A DNA stretch of 64,000 nucleotides, from contig NZ_LFLT01000001.1 of assembly GCF_001189955.1 (NCBI RefSeq), positions 186,001 through 250,000 on the forward strand. The letters run 5' to 3'. The translations under genes and the position numbers were made by a program. This document shows positions 27,627 through 35,548 of the stretch, in pieces; within the stretch, counting starts at the first letter, position 1, and every line of letters begins with the position of its first letter. This DNA is from Herbaspirillum chlorophenolicum. Its GTDB lineage: Bacteria > Pseudomonadota > Gammaproteobacteria > Burkholderiales > Burkholderiaceae_D. Under the pieces are notes generated by a model. The model did not search any database and was not told where the DNA came from. It saw nothing but the letters and a program-made list of their open reading frames with translations.

Positions 27627-29339
27627 ATGAACCCGACCGAAACACTGAGACAAGCCTTCCAGCTCTTCGAACAAGAACATTACGCTGCCGCCGAGCAGAT
27701 ACTGTTTGACCTGCTGGAGAGCGAGCCGGCCAATGTACAGGCGCTGCATCTGCTGGGCAGCGTGGCGATGGCGCAAACGCACTTCGAGGAAGCGACCATC
27801 GTGTTGCAACGCGCCCTGCGCCTTCTGCCGGAAAGCGCGCAAGAGGCATTGCCCATCCGCTACAAGCTGGGGCGCGCCTTCTACGAGCTGGGCCGGGTGG
27901 AAGATGCCTTCCTGTTGTATCGCGCGCTGATAGAAGCGGGCCACCGGATGCCCGAACTCTTTGTCGCCGCATCCGCCGCGCTGCAAGCGATGTCGCCCTC
28001 GGGCAAGAACGATACGCAAGCCATTGCGTTATTGGATGACGCCTTGCAACTGCAAGCCGATGTCCCCGATACCTGGCACCGCAAGGCCATGCTGCACGAG
28101 CGTGTCAAAGATTGGGAATCTGCACGCGCCAGCTTGCAGCAGGCGCTGCGGCTGAACGACCAGCGCGCCGTCTATTGGCACGATGCCGGTGCGGCGGAGC
28201 ACGCACTGGGCGACTTCGAAACGGCCCTCAAGTTTTACGACCAGGCGCTCATCCTCGATCCCGATTACGTCGATGCCCATGTCAGCCGCGGCACCAGCCT
28301 TGCGCGGCTGCGGCAATACGACGACGCCATCGACAGCTACCAGCGTGCGCTCAAGCTGAAACAGGACGATCCCGAGGCCAAGCTCAACCTGGCGCTTTCG
28401 CTGCTGGTGCTGGGCCGCTTCCAGGAGGCCTTGCCGCTCTACGAATGGCGCTGGGAAGGGCGCAGCGCGGACCCCTACCGCCACGAAGCGATTCCCGCAT
28501 GGAATGGCGCCACACCGCTGCGTGGCAAACGCATCCTGCTATGGGCGGAGCAGGGCTACGGCGACATCATCCAATTCATCCGCTATGCGCAACTGATCGC
28601 CGATGCCGGCGCGCAAGTCGTACTCGAAGTGCCCGCCAACCAGTTGCCGCTGCTGGCGAGCTTGCCGTCTTCCTCGCCATTGGAAATGATTGCGATCGGT
28701 GAACCCGTGCCGGCGGTGGATTGCCAATTGCCGATGATGAGCCTGCCTCTGGTATGCAATACGCAATACAGAGAGATTCCCGCCGCCATTCCCTACCTGT
28801 ATGCAGACGACGTACGCAAGCAGGCATGGATGGCGCGCATCGACGCACTGGCGCCGCGCACGTCGGGACGTGTCCGCGTAGGCATCGTCTGCTCAGGCAA
28901 CCCGGGCAATACCAACGACTATCGCCGCTCCATCCCGCTGCAACAGTTCGCGCCACTGGCGCAGGCACGCGCGGATATCGATTTCTTCGCCGTCCAGCCC
29001 GATCTGCGCGAAGCAGACGCTGCCTGGCTGCGCACGCAAGCAGGCTGGCACTGGCTGGGGCAAGGGATAGGCAATTTCAATGAAACCGCTGCCGTGTTGT
29101 CCTGCATGGATCTGCTGATCACGGTAGACACCGCCGCTGCCCACCTGGCCGGCGCACTGGGCCTGCCAGTCTGGATCGCACTGCCGTTCGCGCCTGACTG
29201 GCGCTGGTTCCTGAATCGCCACGATTCGCCGTGGTATCCAACTGCGAAGCTGTTCCGGCAGCAGCAGGCCGGGCAATGGAGGGATGTGATGCTGGCAATC
29301 AAGGCCGCGCTGGCCATTTCGGATTTTTCTGGCCGCTAA
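27627..29339 (+). CDS. TPR-repeat protein with C-terminal GT9/GT41-like glycosyltransferase domain
   Basis: A 570-residue two-part protein. Residues about 1-270 are tandem tetratricopeptide repeats (for example the units around YYDQALILDPDYVDAHVSRG and ALKLKQDDPEAKLNLAL). Residues about 285-560 resemble heptosyltransferase-like GT-B folds, with LLWAEQGYGDIIQFIRYA, VGIVCSGNPGNTND and the nucleotide-sugar site DLLITVDTAAAHLAGALG. It may glycosylate a protein or surface polymer; the acceptor is unknown. It converges on a GDP-mannose hydrolase gene. Confidence 0.85.
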   Translation: MNPTETLRQAFQLFEQEHYAAAEQILFDLLESEPANVQALHLLGSVAMAQTHFEEATIVLQRALRLLPESAQEALPIRYKLGRAFYELGRVEDAFLLYRALIEAGHRMPELFVAASAALQAMSPSGKNDTQAIALLDDALQLQADVPDTWHRKAMLHERVKDWESARASLQQALRLNDQRAVYWHDAGAAEHALGDFETALKFYDQALILDPDYVDAHVSRGTSLARLRQYDDAIDSYQRALKLKQDDPEAKLNLALSLLVLGRFQEALPLYEWRWEGRSADPYRHEAIPAWNGATPLRGKRILLWAEQGYGDIIQFIRYAQLIADAGAQVVLEVPANQLPLLASLPSSSPLEMIAIGEPVPAVDCQLPMMSLPLVCNTQYREIPAAIPYLYADDVRKQAWMARIDALAPRTSGRVRVGIVCSGNPGNTNDYRRSIPLQQFAPLAQARADIDFFAVQPDLREADAAWLRTQAGWHWLGQGIGNFNETAAVLSCMDLLITVDTAAAHLAGALGLPVWIALPFAPDWRWFLNRHDSPWYPTAKLFRQQQAGQWRDVMLAIKAALAISDFSGR

Positions 29340-29345
29340 GGGGGC

Positions 29346-29813
29346 TTACAATTTGTTGGCCGGCGCGTCTTCGAAATAACGCTTGGTGTTGATATGCACC
29401 AGCGGACTTTGCATCAGTTCATCCAGCGCCCACCAGCGCAGTTCTGAATGCTGCGCGTCGGGGACGATGTCGCTTCCGGGCGGCAGGCTGCAACGGCATC
29501 CCAGTGCCACGTAATGCGTGCCGAAACCTTCGCGGCCCAGTGCATTGTCGGCATAGATATGGTCGAATGCACCCAATAATTCCCAGCTTGCCGGCTCCAC
29601 ACCGAGTTCCACCTGCGCGACGCGCCGCACGGCATCCTTGAGCATTTCGTTCTTGCGGATACGCCCGCCGGGAACGAACCAGCAATCACTGGCAGGCTGG
29701 TTGCGCCGATAGCCGAGCAGGATCTCGTTGCGCGCATTGCAAACCAGCAAGTCGATCGATACCAGCGGGGTGGATTGGATCACCAGGGCAAAATCGTCAG
29801 CACTGAGTTTCAT
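29346..29813 (-). CDS. GDP-mannose mannosyl hydrolase (Nudix family)
   Basis: A 155-residue Nudix-fold enzyme that splits GDP-mannose to GDP and mannose. The Nudix region begins at GGRIRKNEMLKDAVRRVAQVELG; the canonical REUXEE is altered to RRVAQVE, as is usual in the Gmm subfamily, which uses His instead of Glu. SDCWFVPGG and the C-terminal SPLVHINTKRYF are Gmm-specific. It may balance nucleotide-sugar pools for surface polysaccharide. Confidence 0.88.
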   Translation of the reverse strand: MKLSADDFALVIQSTPLVSIDLLVCNARNEILLGYRRNQPASDCWFVPGGRIRKNEMLKDAVRRVAQVELGVEPASWELLGAFDHIYADNALGREGFGTHYVALGCRCSLPPGSDIVPDAQHSELRWWALDELMQSPLVHINTKRYFEDAPANKL

Positions 29814-29893
29814 GGTCGGCGCGCGAAAGGGGAGGTGGAGTGGCCAAAACAGAAAAGCCTTCCAAAGGCATGCTTTGAAAGGCTTTGAAATTC

Positions 29894-29969
29894 TGGTGGG
29901 GCGTCACAGATTCGAACTGTGGACCTACGGATTAAGAGTCCGCTGCTCTACCAACTGAGCTAACGCCCC
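29894..29969 (-). tRNA. tRNA-Lys (anticodon CTT)
   Basis: A 76-nt cloverleaf with encoded CCA. Acceptor GGGGCGT/ACGCCCC pairs perfectly. The anticodon arm has loop CTCTTAA, giving CTT. The T-arm contains TTCGAAT. Its 5' half is repeated in degraded form at 31012-31050. Confidence 0.95.
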
Positions 29970-30329
29970 GTGCTGCACGTTGTTGCTCTGTGCTGCAAGA
30001 AAGGACGCATTATAGGTGGGCTTTCAGTGCTACGCAAGCCTTTTTCAACAAATCTGAAAATAATTTTGGGCGATTGTTGCATGTGCAATGTGTCCAGCCG
30101 ATCTTGGCGCAGGCTTTGCGTGCAGGTGCCGTCCAATCGTTCCTCAGATCCCGCTCTTGATTCCGTTGACCCAGGATTTCGTCGGCAGCTTCGTCTGCGA
30201 CGCGATCTGCGCGGCGCGTTCATACAGGGCAGGAAAGTCGAACTGCCGTTGTCCCTTGAAGGCGATCGCGACGACGTTGCCGTCATGGACTTCCGGTAAC
30301 GAAACCACTGTATCGAAAGCGAATTCCAT
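29930..30329. repeat. 400-bp direct repeat, left copy
   Basis: Runs from the tRNA-Lys anticodon arm to an in-frame ATG of a spermidine-synthase-like gene fragment. It aligns with 31012-31409 with about two dozen substitutions and two single-base gaps by manual alignment, and similarity stops abruptly after 30329. This copy keeps the intact tRNA and a truncated gene. Confidence 0.9.
30144..30329 (-). pseudogene. Truncated 3' fragment of the spermidine-synthase-like gene
   Basis: Sixty-one codons that match the last 61 residues of the full gene at 31224-32042, with a few substitutions. The fragment begins exactly at the internal Met codon where the direct repeat ends, has no methyltransferase core, and has no ribosome site upstream. 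It is a duplication remnant, not a functional gene. Confidence 0.85.
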
Positions 30330-30420
30330 ACGAAGTGTAATTTGAGGGGGGAGGGGATTTTTGAGAGGCGCTGTATCGGCGAACTCTTCGATTAAGAGAA
30401 AAGATGACTTATTAAGAATG

Positions 30421-30448
30421 CAGCCAGCCTGCGTTGAGCAGGCTGGCT
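30421..30448 (-). terminator. Hairpin after the orphan gene
   Basis: Eleven-base-pair stem AGCCAGCCTGC / GCAGGCTGGCT with a 5-nt loop, 31 bp beyond the stop of the orphan gene. On the minus strand it is followed by GCATTCTT, a poor T-run. Confidence 0.55.
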
Positions 30449-30478
30449 CGCTTCAAACGTTGATGTGGGTGTCTGCTA

Positions 30479-30826
30479 TCAGCGAATATCGTTATCGTTA
30501 CCCGATGACAGCGGGCTCGGTTGCAGCAGTTGTTTCAGGCGTTGTGCGCCATCCGGCGAGAGTTCGCCGTTTTTCATGCTGTCAAGCAGCTTCTGTACCT
30601 CTTCTTTATCGGCCGCCGACAGGTTCTGCCCGATCTCGCCACTGTCCAGACGGCGTTGCAGTTCCGTCCCGGCTATTCTTTTTCCATCAGGGCTTGCATC
30701 GGCACTCATCGCATCATTCAATAGCTTGTCGGCGGGTACACTTTGCATGTCTTGGCCACGGCTCCGCTTGGTTATCTCCCACTCCAGCGGCGATGATGAG
30801 AAAGGAATTGCGAGTAGATTGGACAT
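30479..30826 (-). CDS. Unrecognised 115-residue protein inside the tRNA-Lys duplication
   Basis: I do not recognise this protein. The start at 30826 is chosen because GGAG lies 7 bp upstream; the frame is open to an ATG at 30892. The protein is hydrophilic, probably helical, with no signal peptide or membrane segment. A DASPDGKRI stretch resembles an EF-hand loop, but the later glutamate is one position out. It is encoded alone between two copies of a 400-bp repeat, in DNA more AT-rich than its surroundings, with a hairpin after its stop. These are signs of acquired DNA. Confidence 0.6.
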   Translation of the reverse strand: MSNLLAIPFSSSPLEWEITKRSRGQDMQSVPADKLLNDAMSADASPDGKRIAGTELQRRLDSGEIGQNLSAADKEEVQKLLDSMKNGELSPDGAQRLKQLLQPSPLSSGNDNDIR

Positions 30827-30892
30827 GCTTGGCTCCATGAAGAAAATATTGAAAGAGCCCATAAGTGGATGGGTAGAATATTTTTGTTCCAT

Positions 30893-31223
30893 ATTGACTG
30901 CAAGATTGCAAAGTCAATGACGCAGAGAGCGTTGATGGCGCTGACTTTTTCTGAGGGGAATGTACTGCTGAGAGGGGGCTTGATGCAGGGCGTTTTGTCG
31001 ATGAACTCTACGATTAAGAGCCCGCTGCTCTATCAACTGAGCTAACTCCCGTGTTGCACGTTGTGGCTCTGTGCTGCAAGAAAGGACGCGTTATAGGTGG
31101 GCTTTCAGTGCTACGCAAGACTTTTTCAAGAAATCTGAAAATATTTTGGGCGATTGTTGCGTATGCAATGTGCTCAGCCGATCTTCGCCCAGGCTTTGCG
31201 TGCAGGTGCCGTCCAATCGCTCC
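30893..31223. other. Gene-free stretch within the duplicated region
   Basis: Contains 119 bp of AT-rich DNA upstream of the orphan gene, the tRNA-Lys remnant and the repeated spacer downstream of the spermidine-synthase-like gene. No further gene is seen. Confidence 0.6.
31012..31050 (-). pseudogene. tRNA-Lys remnant (5' half only)
   Basis: Matches the acceptor 5' strand, D-arm and anticodon loop of the tRNA at 29894-29969. The acceptor strand has lost a base and changed another (GGGAG for GGGGCG), and the T-arm and 3' acceptor strand are missing, so no cloverleaf can form. Confidence 0.8.
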
Positions 31224-31409
31224 TCAGATCCCGCTCTTGATTCCGTTGACCCAGGATTTCGCCGGCAGCTTCGTCTGCGACTCGATCTGCGCGGCGCGTT
31301 CATACAGGCCAGGAAAATCGAACTGCCGTTGTCCCTTGAAGGCGATTGCGACGACGTTGCCGTCATGGACTTCCGGCAGCGAAACCACCGTATCGAAAGC
31401 GAATTCCAT
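31012..31409. repeat. 400-bp direct repeat, right copy
   Basis: Partner of 29930-30329. It contains a degraded tRNA-Lys 5' half and the last 62 codons of the intact spermidine-synthase-like gene. The right edge lies inside that gene. Just outside the left edge, GATGAACTCTAC (about 31000) resembles CGGCGAACTCTTC at 30378, a possible third short copy. Confidence 0.9.
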
Positions 31410-32042
31410 CGCCCTCAGGTTCTTGGCGTAGCTGGGATGGTCGCCGAACAGGTTCACCGTCATGATGCCGCCGGGCGCCAGGCTGTCGTAGCAGGCCTGG
31501 TAGAACTCCGGCGTGTCGAGTACCGGGCCGCGAGCGGTGGCATCGTAGAGGTCGACCTGCAAGGCATCGATGATGCCGTGTCCGGCCGCATGGACGATGA
31601 AGTCCATGGCATCGCTTTCGATGAGCATCAGGCGCTCGTCGGGTTCGGGCAGCTTGAACATGCTGTGGCAGATGGCGACCACCGCCGGGTTCAGTTCCAC
31701 CGCAGTTACCTGTGCCTGCGGGAATTCACGGTAGGCGAACTTGGTCAGCGCGCCCGTGCCCAGCCCCAGCTGCACGATATGTCGCGGCGACGGGTTGAAC
31801 AGCATCCAGGCCATCATCTGCTGGGCATATTCCAGCTCGATCCAGTCCGGCTTGCGGATGCGCATGGCGCCTTGTACCCATTCGGTGCCGAAGTGCAGGT
31901 AGCGCACGCCATCCAGTTCGGACAGCGTCACCGGCGCGAACTTGGGCTTGCGGGGTTTGACGGCGTCGGCGCCGAGGCGGCGGCGGTTGGGGCCGGCCTT
32001 GGTGTTGGCCTGGGCTTCGATGGATTTTCTTCTGATCAGCAT
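31224..32042 (-). CDS. Spermidine/spermine synthase-like methyltransferase-fold protein
   Basis: A 272-residue protein with a Rossmann methyltransferase-like core. IVQLGLGTGALTKFAYRE is the nucleotide-binding loop, AVELNPAVV the acidic motif and ALQVDLYDATARGP the catalytic Asp region of polyamine synthases. The N-terminus up to about 60 is basic and lacks the usual beta-barrel motif, so aminopropyl transfer is not certain. The start at 32042 (MLIRRKS) is chosen over 32144, but no clear ribosome site decides. Its last 62 codons are duplicated at 30144. Confidence 0.75.
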   Translation of the reverse strand: MLIRRKSIEAQANTKAGPNRRRLGADAVKPRKPKFAPVTLSELDGVRYLHFGTEWVQGAMRIRKPDWIELEYAQQMMAWMLFNPSPRHIVQLGLGTGALTKFAYREFPQAQVTAVELNPAVVAICHSMFKLPEPDERLMLIESDAMDFIVHAAGHGIIDALQVDLYDATARGPVLDTPEFYQACYDSLAPGGIMTVNLFGDHPSYAKNLRAMEFAFDTVVSLPEVHDGNVVAIAFKGQRQFDFPGLYERAAQIESQTKLPAKSWVNGIKSGI

Positions 32043-32213
32043 GGTATGGAATCGGGTGAAGGCAGCGCAGCCGCCTGAGATGCGAAATGATACCTTGCCG
32101 GGCATCCGCGACGGAGTTTTGCTGCGCTTCCTGCATATCGACATGCGGATTCATTCCTTCTTTCCATGCAGAGCGTATGTGACGATGCTGTCCTTATTCT
32201 TATCGGGGACATC

Positions 32214-33029
32214 ATGCAATTCGCTTCAATGGCAAAACTGGCAGGCGCGCTGGCGGCGCTGACCCTGGCGTTGGCGCCGCACGCGGCATCGGCGCAGGAC
32301 AAAACGAAGATCAAGGTCGGCATCTCGGTGGGCAATGCTGAGAGCACCTTCGAGGTGGTCAAGAAAGTCGCCGCGTGTGAAGGGCTGGAGATCCAGCTCG
32401 TGGTCTTCAGCGACTACCTGCAGCCCAACGCGGCGCTGGCCGCCGGCGACCTGGATGCCAATGCCTTCCAGCACGTGCCTTATCTGGAAAGCCAGATCAA
32501 GGCGCGCGGCTACAAGATCGTGCCGGTGGGGCTGACCCTCACCGCGCCGTTGGGCATTTACTCCAAAAAATACAAGTCGATCGACCAATTGCCCAACGGC
32601 GCCACCATCGGCATCCAGAACGACCCCTCCAACGGCAACCGCGCACTGCTGCTGTTGCAAAAGGCGGGCCTGATCAAGCTCAAGCCCGGCGCGGGTGAAA
32701 ACGGCGTCAACGCCACCCCGCTGGACGTGGTGGACAATCCGAAGAAGCTCAAGCTGGTCGAACTCGATGCCGCGCAATTGCCGCGTTCGCTGGACGACCT
32801 GGCCGCGGCCTCGATCAACAACGACTACGCCTTCAAGGCCGGCCTGTCGCTGCAGAAGGACACTATCGCCGTGGAAGACCCGCGCGGCCGTTATGCCAAC
32901 GTCATCGCCACCCGTGCCGAAGACAAGGACAAGCCCTGGGTGAAGAAGCTGGTGCAGGCCTACCAGTCGGAAGATGTGCGTAAATTCATCGAAAGCGAAT
33001 TCAAGGGATCGCTGGTCCCTGCATTCTGA
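32214..33029 (+). CDS. MetQ/NlpA-family ABC transporter substrate-binding protein
   Basis: A 271-residue periplasmic protein of the methionine-binding family. The signal peptide (MAKLAGALAALTLALAPHAASA) ends in a signal-peptidase I site without a lipobox cysteine, unlike classical MetQ lipoproteins. KVGISVGNAESTFEVVKKVA, DANAFQHVPYLE, IGIQNDPSNGNRALLLLQKAGLI and AASINNDYAFKAGL are MetQ signatures. No metN or metI is adjacent. GGGGA precedes the ATG at 32214; a Met at 32229 is possible. A terminator follows. Confidence 0.88.
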   Translation: MQFASMAKLAGALAALTLALAPHAASAQDKTKIKVGISVGNAESTFEVVKKVAACEGLEIQLVVFSDYLQPNAALAAGDLDANAFQHVPYLESQIKARGYKIVPVGLTLTAPLGIYSKKYKSIDQLPNGATIGIQNDPSNGNRALLLLQKAGLIKLKPGAGENGVNATPLDVVDNPKKLKLVELDAAQLPRSLDDLAAASINNDYAFKAGLSLQKDTIAVEDPRGRYANVIATRAEDKDKPWVKKLVQAYQSEDVRKFIESEFKGSLVPAF

Positions 33030-33080
33030 GTTCTTGGGAACGTTGCCCGGAATTCCGACGAAGATTTGAACGAGGTGAAT

Positions 33081-33118
33081 GAAAAATGCCGTCCGGTTGA
33101 AACCCGGGCGGCATTTTT
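33081..33118 (+). terminator. Terminator after the MetQ-like gene
   Basis: Stem AAAAATGCCG / CGGCATTTTT, continued by CCGG/CCGG pairing around TTGAAA, with A- and T-runs on the two sides. Confidence 0.85.
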
Positions 33119-33196
33119 CATTTCGATTCGGCAGGCCGGTGGTTGCGTCCATGGAAATGTTGATCCGGCGAGCAGCCGCTCATATACACTTCGGCC

Positions 33197-33340
33197 ATGC
33201 TCAAACATTTCATTTTCTGCATCAAGCTGGCCATCGTTTTTGCCGCCATCGTCTTCTTCGGCAAGGCGGTGCAGTACCTTATTTTCAACGGCGGCTTTTC
33301 AGGCGAGTTCTTCGACTATGTATTTTTCCGCAAGACGTAA
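33197..33340 (+). CDS. Possible small membrane protein (47 residues)
   Basis: Short open frame encoding MLKHFIFCIKLAIVF... with one strongly hydrophobic helix (about residues 4-21) and an aromatic-rich tail ending in RKT. There is no clear ribosome site. It lies between a terminator and a convergent gene. Hydrophobic composition and isolation support a real small protein, but nothing else does. Confidence 0.4.
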   Translation: MLKHFIFCIKLAIVFAAIVFFGKAVQYLIFNGGFSGEFFDYVFFRKT

Positions 33341-33386
33341 TGCGCTGAATGTCTTGCCTGCATACCTGCATGTAGGCTCCGGTGCC

Positions 33387-33929
33387 TCATTTCTTTTCCG
33401 CTTCCAGTTCCATCCATTGTTCCAGCTTGTCTGCATAAGGCAGGGTAAAGGCCGGGCTGCTCGAAGGCAGCGCTAGTATCCGGTAGCCTGTAGCCATTTC
33501 TCCCAATGCTTTCCTGCCGATGCGTTCGGCCGTGCCGCCGTTGAAGGCGATGGTTTCCAGCGTCGGCAATTGCTTGAGCAAGTCCACCAGATCGTTATGC
33601 ACGATGTTGCGCATATTGCTGTCCAGGCTGCCGCGGCGATTGGCGGTGCCGACCACGTCCCACAATCCGATGCGATGTGCCAGCAGCGCCTGCAGGCGAT
33701 CCTGATAGGGCATCGCCACCAGGTCGTCTCCGGTGATTGCCGAGAGCAAGCGCCAGAACCCGTTGCGCGGATGGCCGTAGTACTGGCTGACAGCCAGCGA
33801 GGCAGCGCCAGGCAGGCTGCCCAGGATCAGTGTGCGGGTATCGCGCGCCACTACCGGCGGAAAGCTGGCCAGCAGCGGATCGGCAGCAGTGAATTCGAGC
33901 GTTTGGCGCCCAGGGTTCCCGGTCGGCAT
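33387..33929 (-). CDS. DNA-deoxyinosine glycosylase (uracil-DNA glycosylase superfamily, family 6)
   Basis: A 180-residue base-excision enzyme that removes hypoxanthine from DNA. Motif I is LILGSLPGAASLAVSQYYGHPRNGFW, where the UDG superfamily water-activating position lies, followed by GLWDVVGTANRRGSLDS, typical of hypoxanthine glycosylases. The motif II region LPSSSPA is also typical. The start at 33929 is preferred; a 25-codon longer frame exists. It is a single gene between convergent and divergent neighbours. Confidence 0.88.
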   Translation of the reverse strand: MPTGNPGRQTLEFTAADPLLASFPPVVARDTRTLILGSLPGAASLAVSQYYGHPRNGFWRLLSAITGDDLVAMPYQDRLQALLAHRIGLWDVVGTANRRGSLDSNMRNIVHNDLVDLLKQLPTLETIAFNGGTAERIGRKALGEMATGYRILALPSSSPAFTLPYADKLEQWMELEAEKK

Positions 33930-34075
33930 GGTTTCTTTGGCTGGAGATGAAAATAATTTGACGGTGCGCCACAGGCGGCAGGGCGAGGCACAATGACGCG
34001 GCAAAACAGCGATCTTAGCGTAATTGCCGCAGGCGCAATTGCCCCAACTTCAAGCACACATTCACGGAGGAAGAC

Positions 34076-34825
34076 ATGGCAGGGAAAGTCATCGTAGTGA
34101 CCGGCGGCAGCCGCGGTATCGGCGCGGCTACGGCCAAATTGGCGGCGCGGCAAGGGTATGCGGTCTGCGTCAACTATGTGTCCAACCGCGATGCGGCCGA
34201 GGCCGTGGCCGACGAGATCCGCAAGGCTGGCGGCCGTGCCATCACGGTAGCGGGTGATGTCGCCAAGGAGGAAGACATCCTGCGCCTGTTCGCCACCGTG
34301 GACAAGGAACTGGGGCCGGTGACCGCGCTGGTCAACAATGCCGGCATCCTGGACCACCAGTCGCGCCTGGACGGCATGAGCGCCGAGCGCATCAACCGTG
34401 TACTGATCGCCAACATCACCGGCAGCCTCTTGTGTGCACGCGAGGCGGTCAAGCGCATGTCGACCAGGCATGGCGGCCGCGGCGGCGCCATCGTCAACCT
34501 GTCGTCGATGGCGGCCAAGTTGGGCGGGCCGGGCGAATATGTCGATTACGCCGCTTCCAAGGGCGCGATCGACGCCTTCACCATCGGCCTGGCCAAGGAA
34601 GTGGCGGCCGAGGGTATTCGCGTCAACGCCGTGCGCCCGGGCCTGATCTATACTGATATCCACGCCAGCGGCGGGGAAGCCGGCCGCGTCGATCGCTTGA
34701 AGGATGCCGTGCCGATGAAACGCGGCGGCACCGCCGAAGAGGTCGCCAACGCCATCCTGTGGCTGCTGTCGGATGAATCGTCCTATGCCACCGGCACTTT
34801 TATCGACGTGTCCGGAGGGCGTTGA
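34076..34825 (+). CDS. Classical SDR-family oxidoreductase
   Basis: A 249-residue short-chain dehydrogenase. TGGSRGIG (cofactor), NNAG, the Ser in VNLSSMAAKLGGPGEY and the YAASK pair (Tyr/Lys) are all present, and the C-terminus ends GTFIDVSGGR. It is similar to glucose 1-dehydrogenase/FabG-like enzymes, but the substrate is unknown. GGAGGAAG precedes the ATG. It may be cotranscribed with the Mpo1-like gene starting at 34867. Confidence 0.9.
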   Translation: MAGKVIVVTGGSRGIGAATAKLAARQGYAVCVNYVSNRDAAEAVADEIRKAGGRAITVAGDVAKEEDILRLFATVDKELGPVTALVNNAGILDHQSRLDGMSAERINRVLIANITGSLLCAREAVKRMSTRHGGRGGAIVNLSSMAAKLGGPGEYVDYAASKGAIDAFTIGLAKEVAAEGIRVNAVRPGLIYTDIHASGGEAGRVDRLKDAVPMKRGGTAEEVANAILWLLSDESSYATGTFIDVSGGR

Positions 34826-34866
34826 TCCCCGCTGCATCTGCAGCATCTACCTCGCCGGAGGCAGGC

Positions 34867-35310
34867 ATGAGTATCGTTACCCAGCGCCGTATCGACCAGT
34901 TGCTGTCGCGTTATGCCGAGAGCCATCGGCATCCGGTCAACGAGCAGATCCACTGCGTTTGCGTTCCGGCCATCGTGCTGTCGCTGCTGGGCCTGTGCTG
35001 GACGGTATCGCCAGCCGTGTCGCTGGTGGTGGCGGCCGCTGCGCTGGCGTATTACCTCAGTTTGTCGCCGCCGCTTGCCGCCGGCATGCTGGCCATGACG
35101 GCCGTGATGCTGGTGATCCTGGCCCGTTTGCCGGCGGGCGCGGTGTTGCCGCTGTCGGTGGCGGTCTTCGTGATCGCGTGGATAGGGCAGTTCATCGGCC
35201 ATAAGATCGAGGGCAAGAAGCCTTCCTTTTTCGAGGATCTCCGTTTCCTGCTGATCGGGCCGCTGTTTGTGCTGGGGGTGCTGTACCGGCGCTGGAATAT
35301 CCGGTACTAG
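34867..35310 (+). CDS. Mpo1/DUF962-family membrane protein
   Basis: A 147-residue membrane protein. RYAESHRHPVNEQIHCVCVPAI near the N-terminus supplies conserved His residues, and AWIGQFIGHKIEGKKPSFFEDLRFLLIGP near the C-terminus is the second conserved block of the family, whose yeast member Mpo1 oxidises 2-hydroxy fatty acids in an iron-dependent way. GGAGG fixes the start at 34867. About three to four hydrophobic helices lie between. It is 41 bp after the SDR stop. Confidence 0.88.
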   Translation: MSIVTQRRIDQLLSRYAESHRHPVNEQIHCVCVPAIVLSLLGLCWTVSPAVSLVVAAAALAYYLSLSPPLAAGMLAMTAVMLVILARLPAGAVLPLSVAVFVIAWIGQFIGHKIEGKKPSFFEDLRFLLIGPLFVLGVLYRRWNIRY

Positions 35311-35548
35311 GCCCGTTGGCATCGATTTGTATGGCGGAGCGCGGCATTTTGTCGAAATCCGGGCGAAATGCAAGAAATGATGAAGAAAACAGGCAGGAAC
35401 GAAGCGCTGGAAGTCCGGTCAACAGTTGGTTTGTATTAATATGTCAAGAGTTGTTTGCCCTACGGGAAATGGCGCAAGCATGTCTACCCTCAATCAGCAA
35501 ACAAAAAACGGCCCGATGACCGGGCGAATTTTCAGTCGGAGTGTCTGT

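Noticed and set aside
30144-30329. Small independent gene of 61 codons
   Set aside because: It is the exact 3' end of the neighbouring gene in a duplicated segment, with no ribosome site.
30479-30826. EF-hand calcium-binding protein
   Set aside because: The DASPDGKRI stretch fits the first half of an EF-hand loop, but the Ile and Glu that follow are each one position out; no second loop fits.
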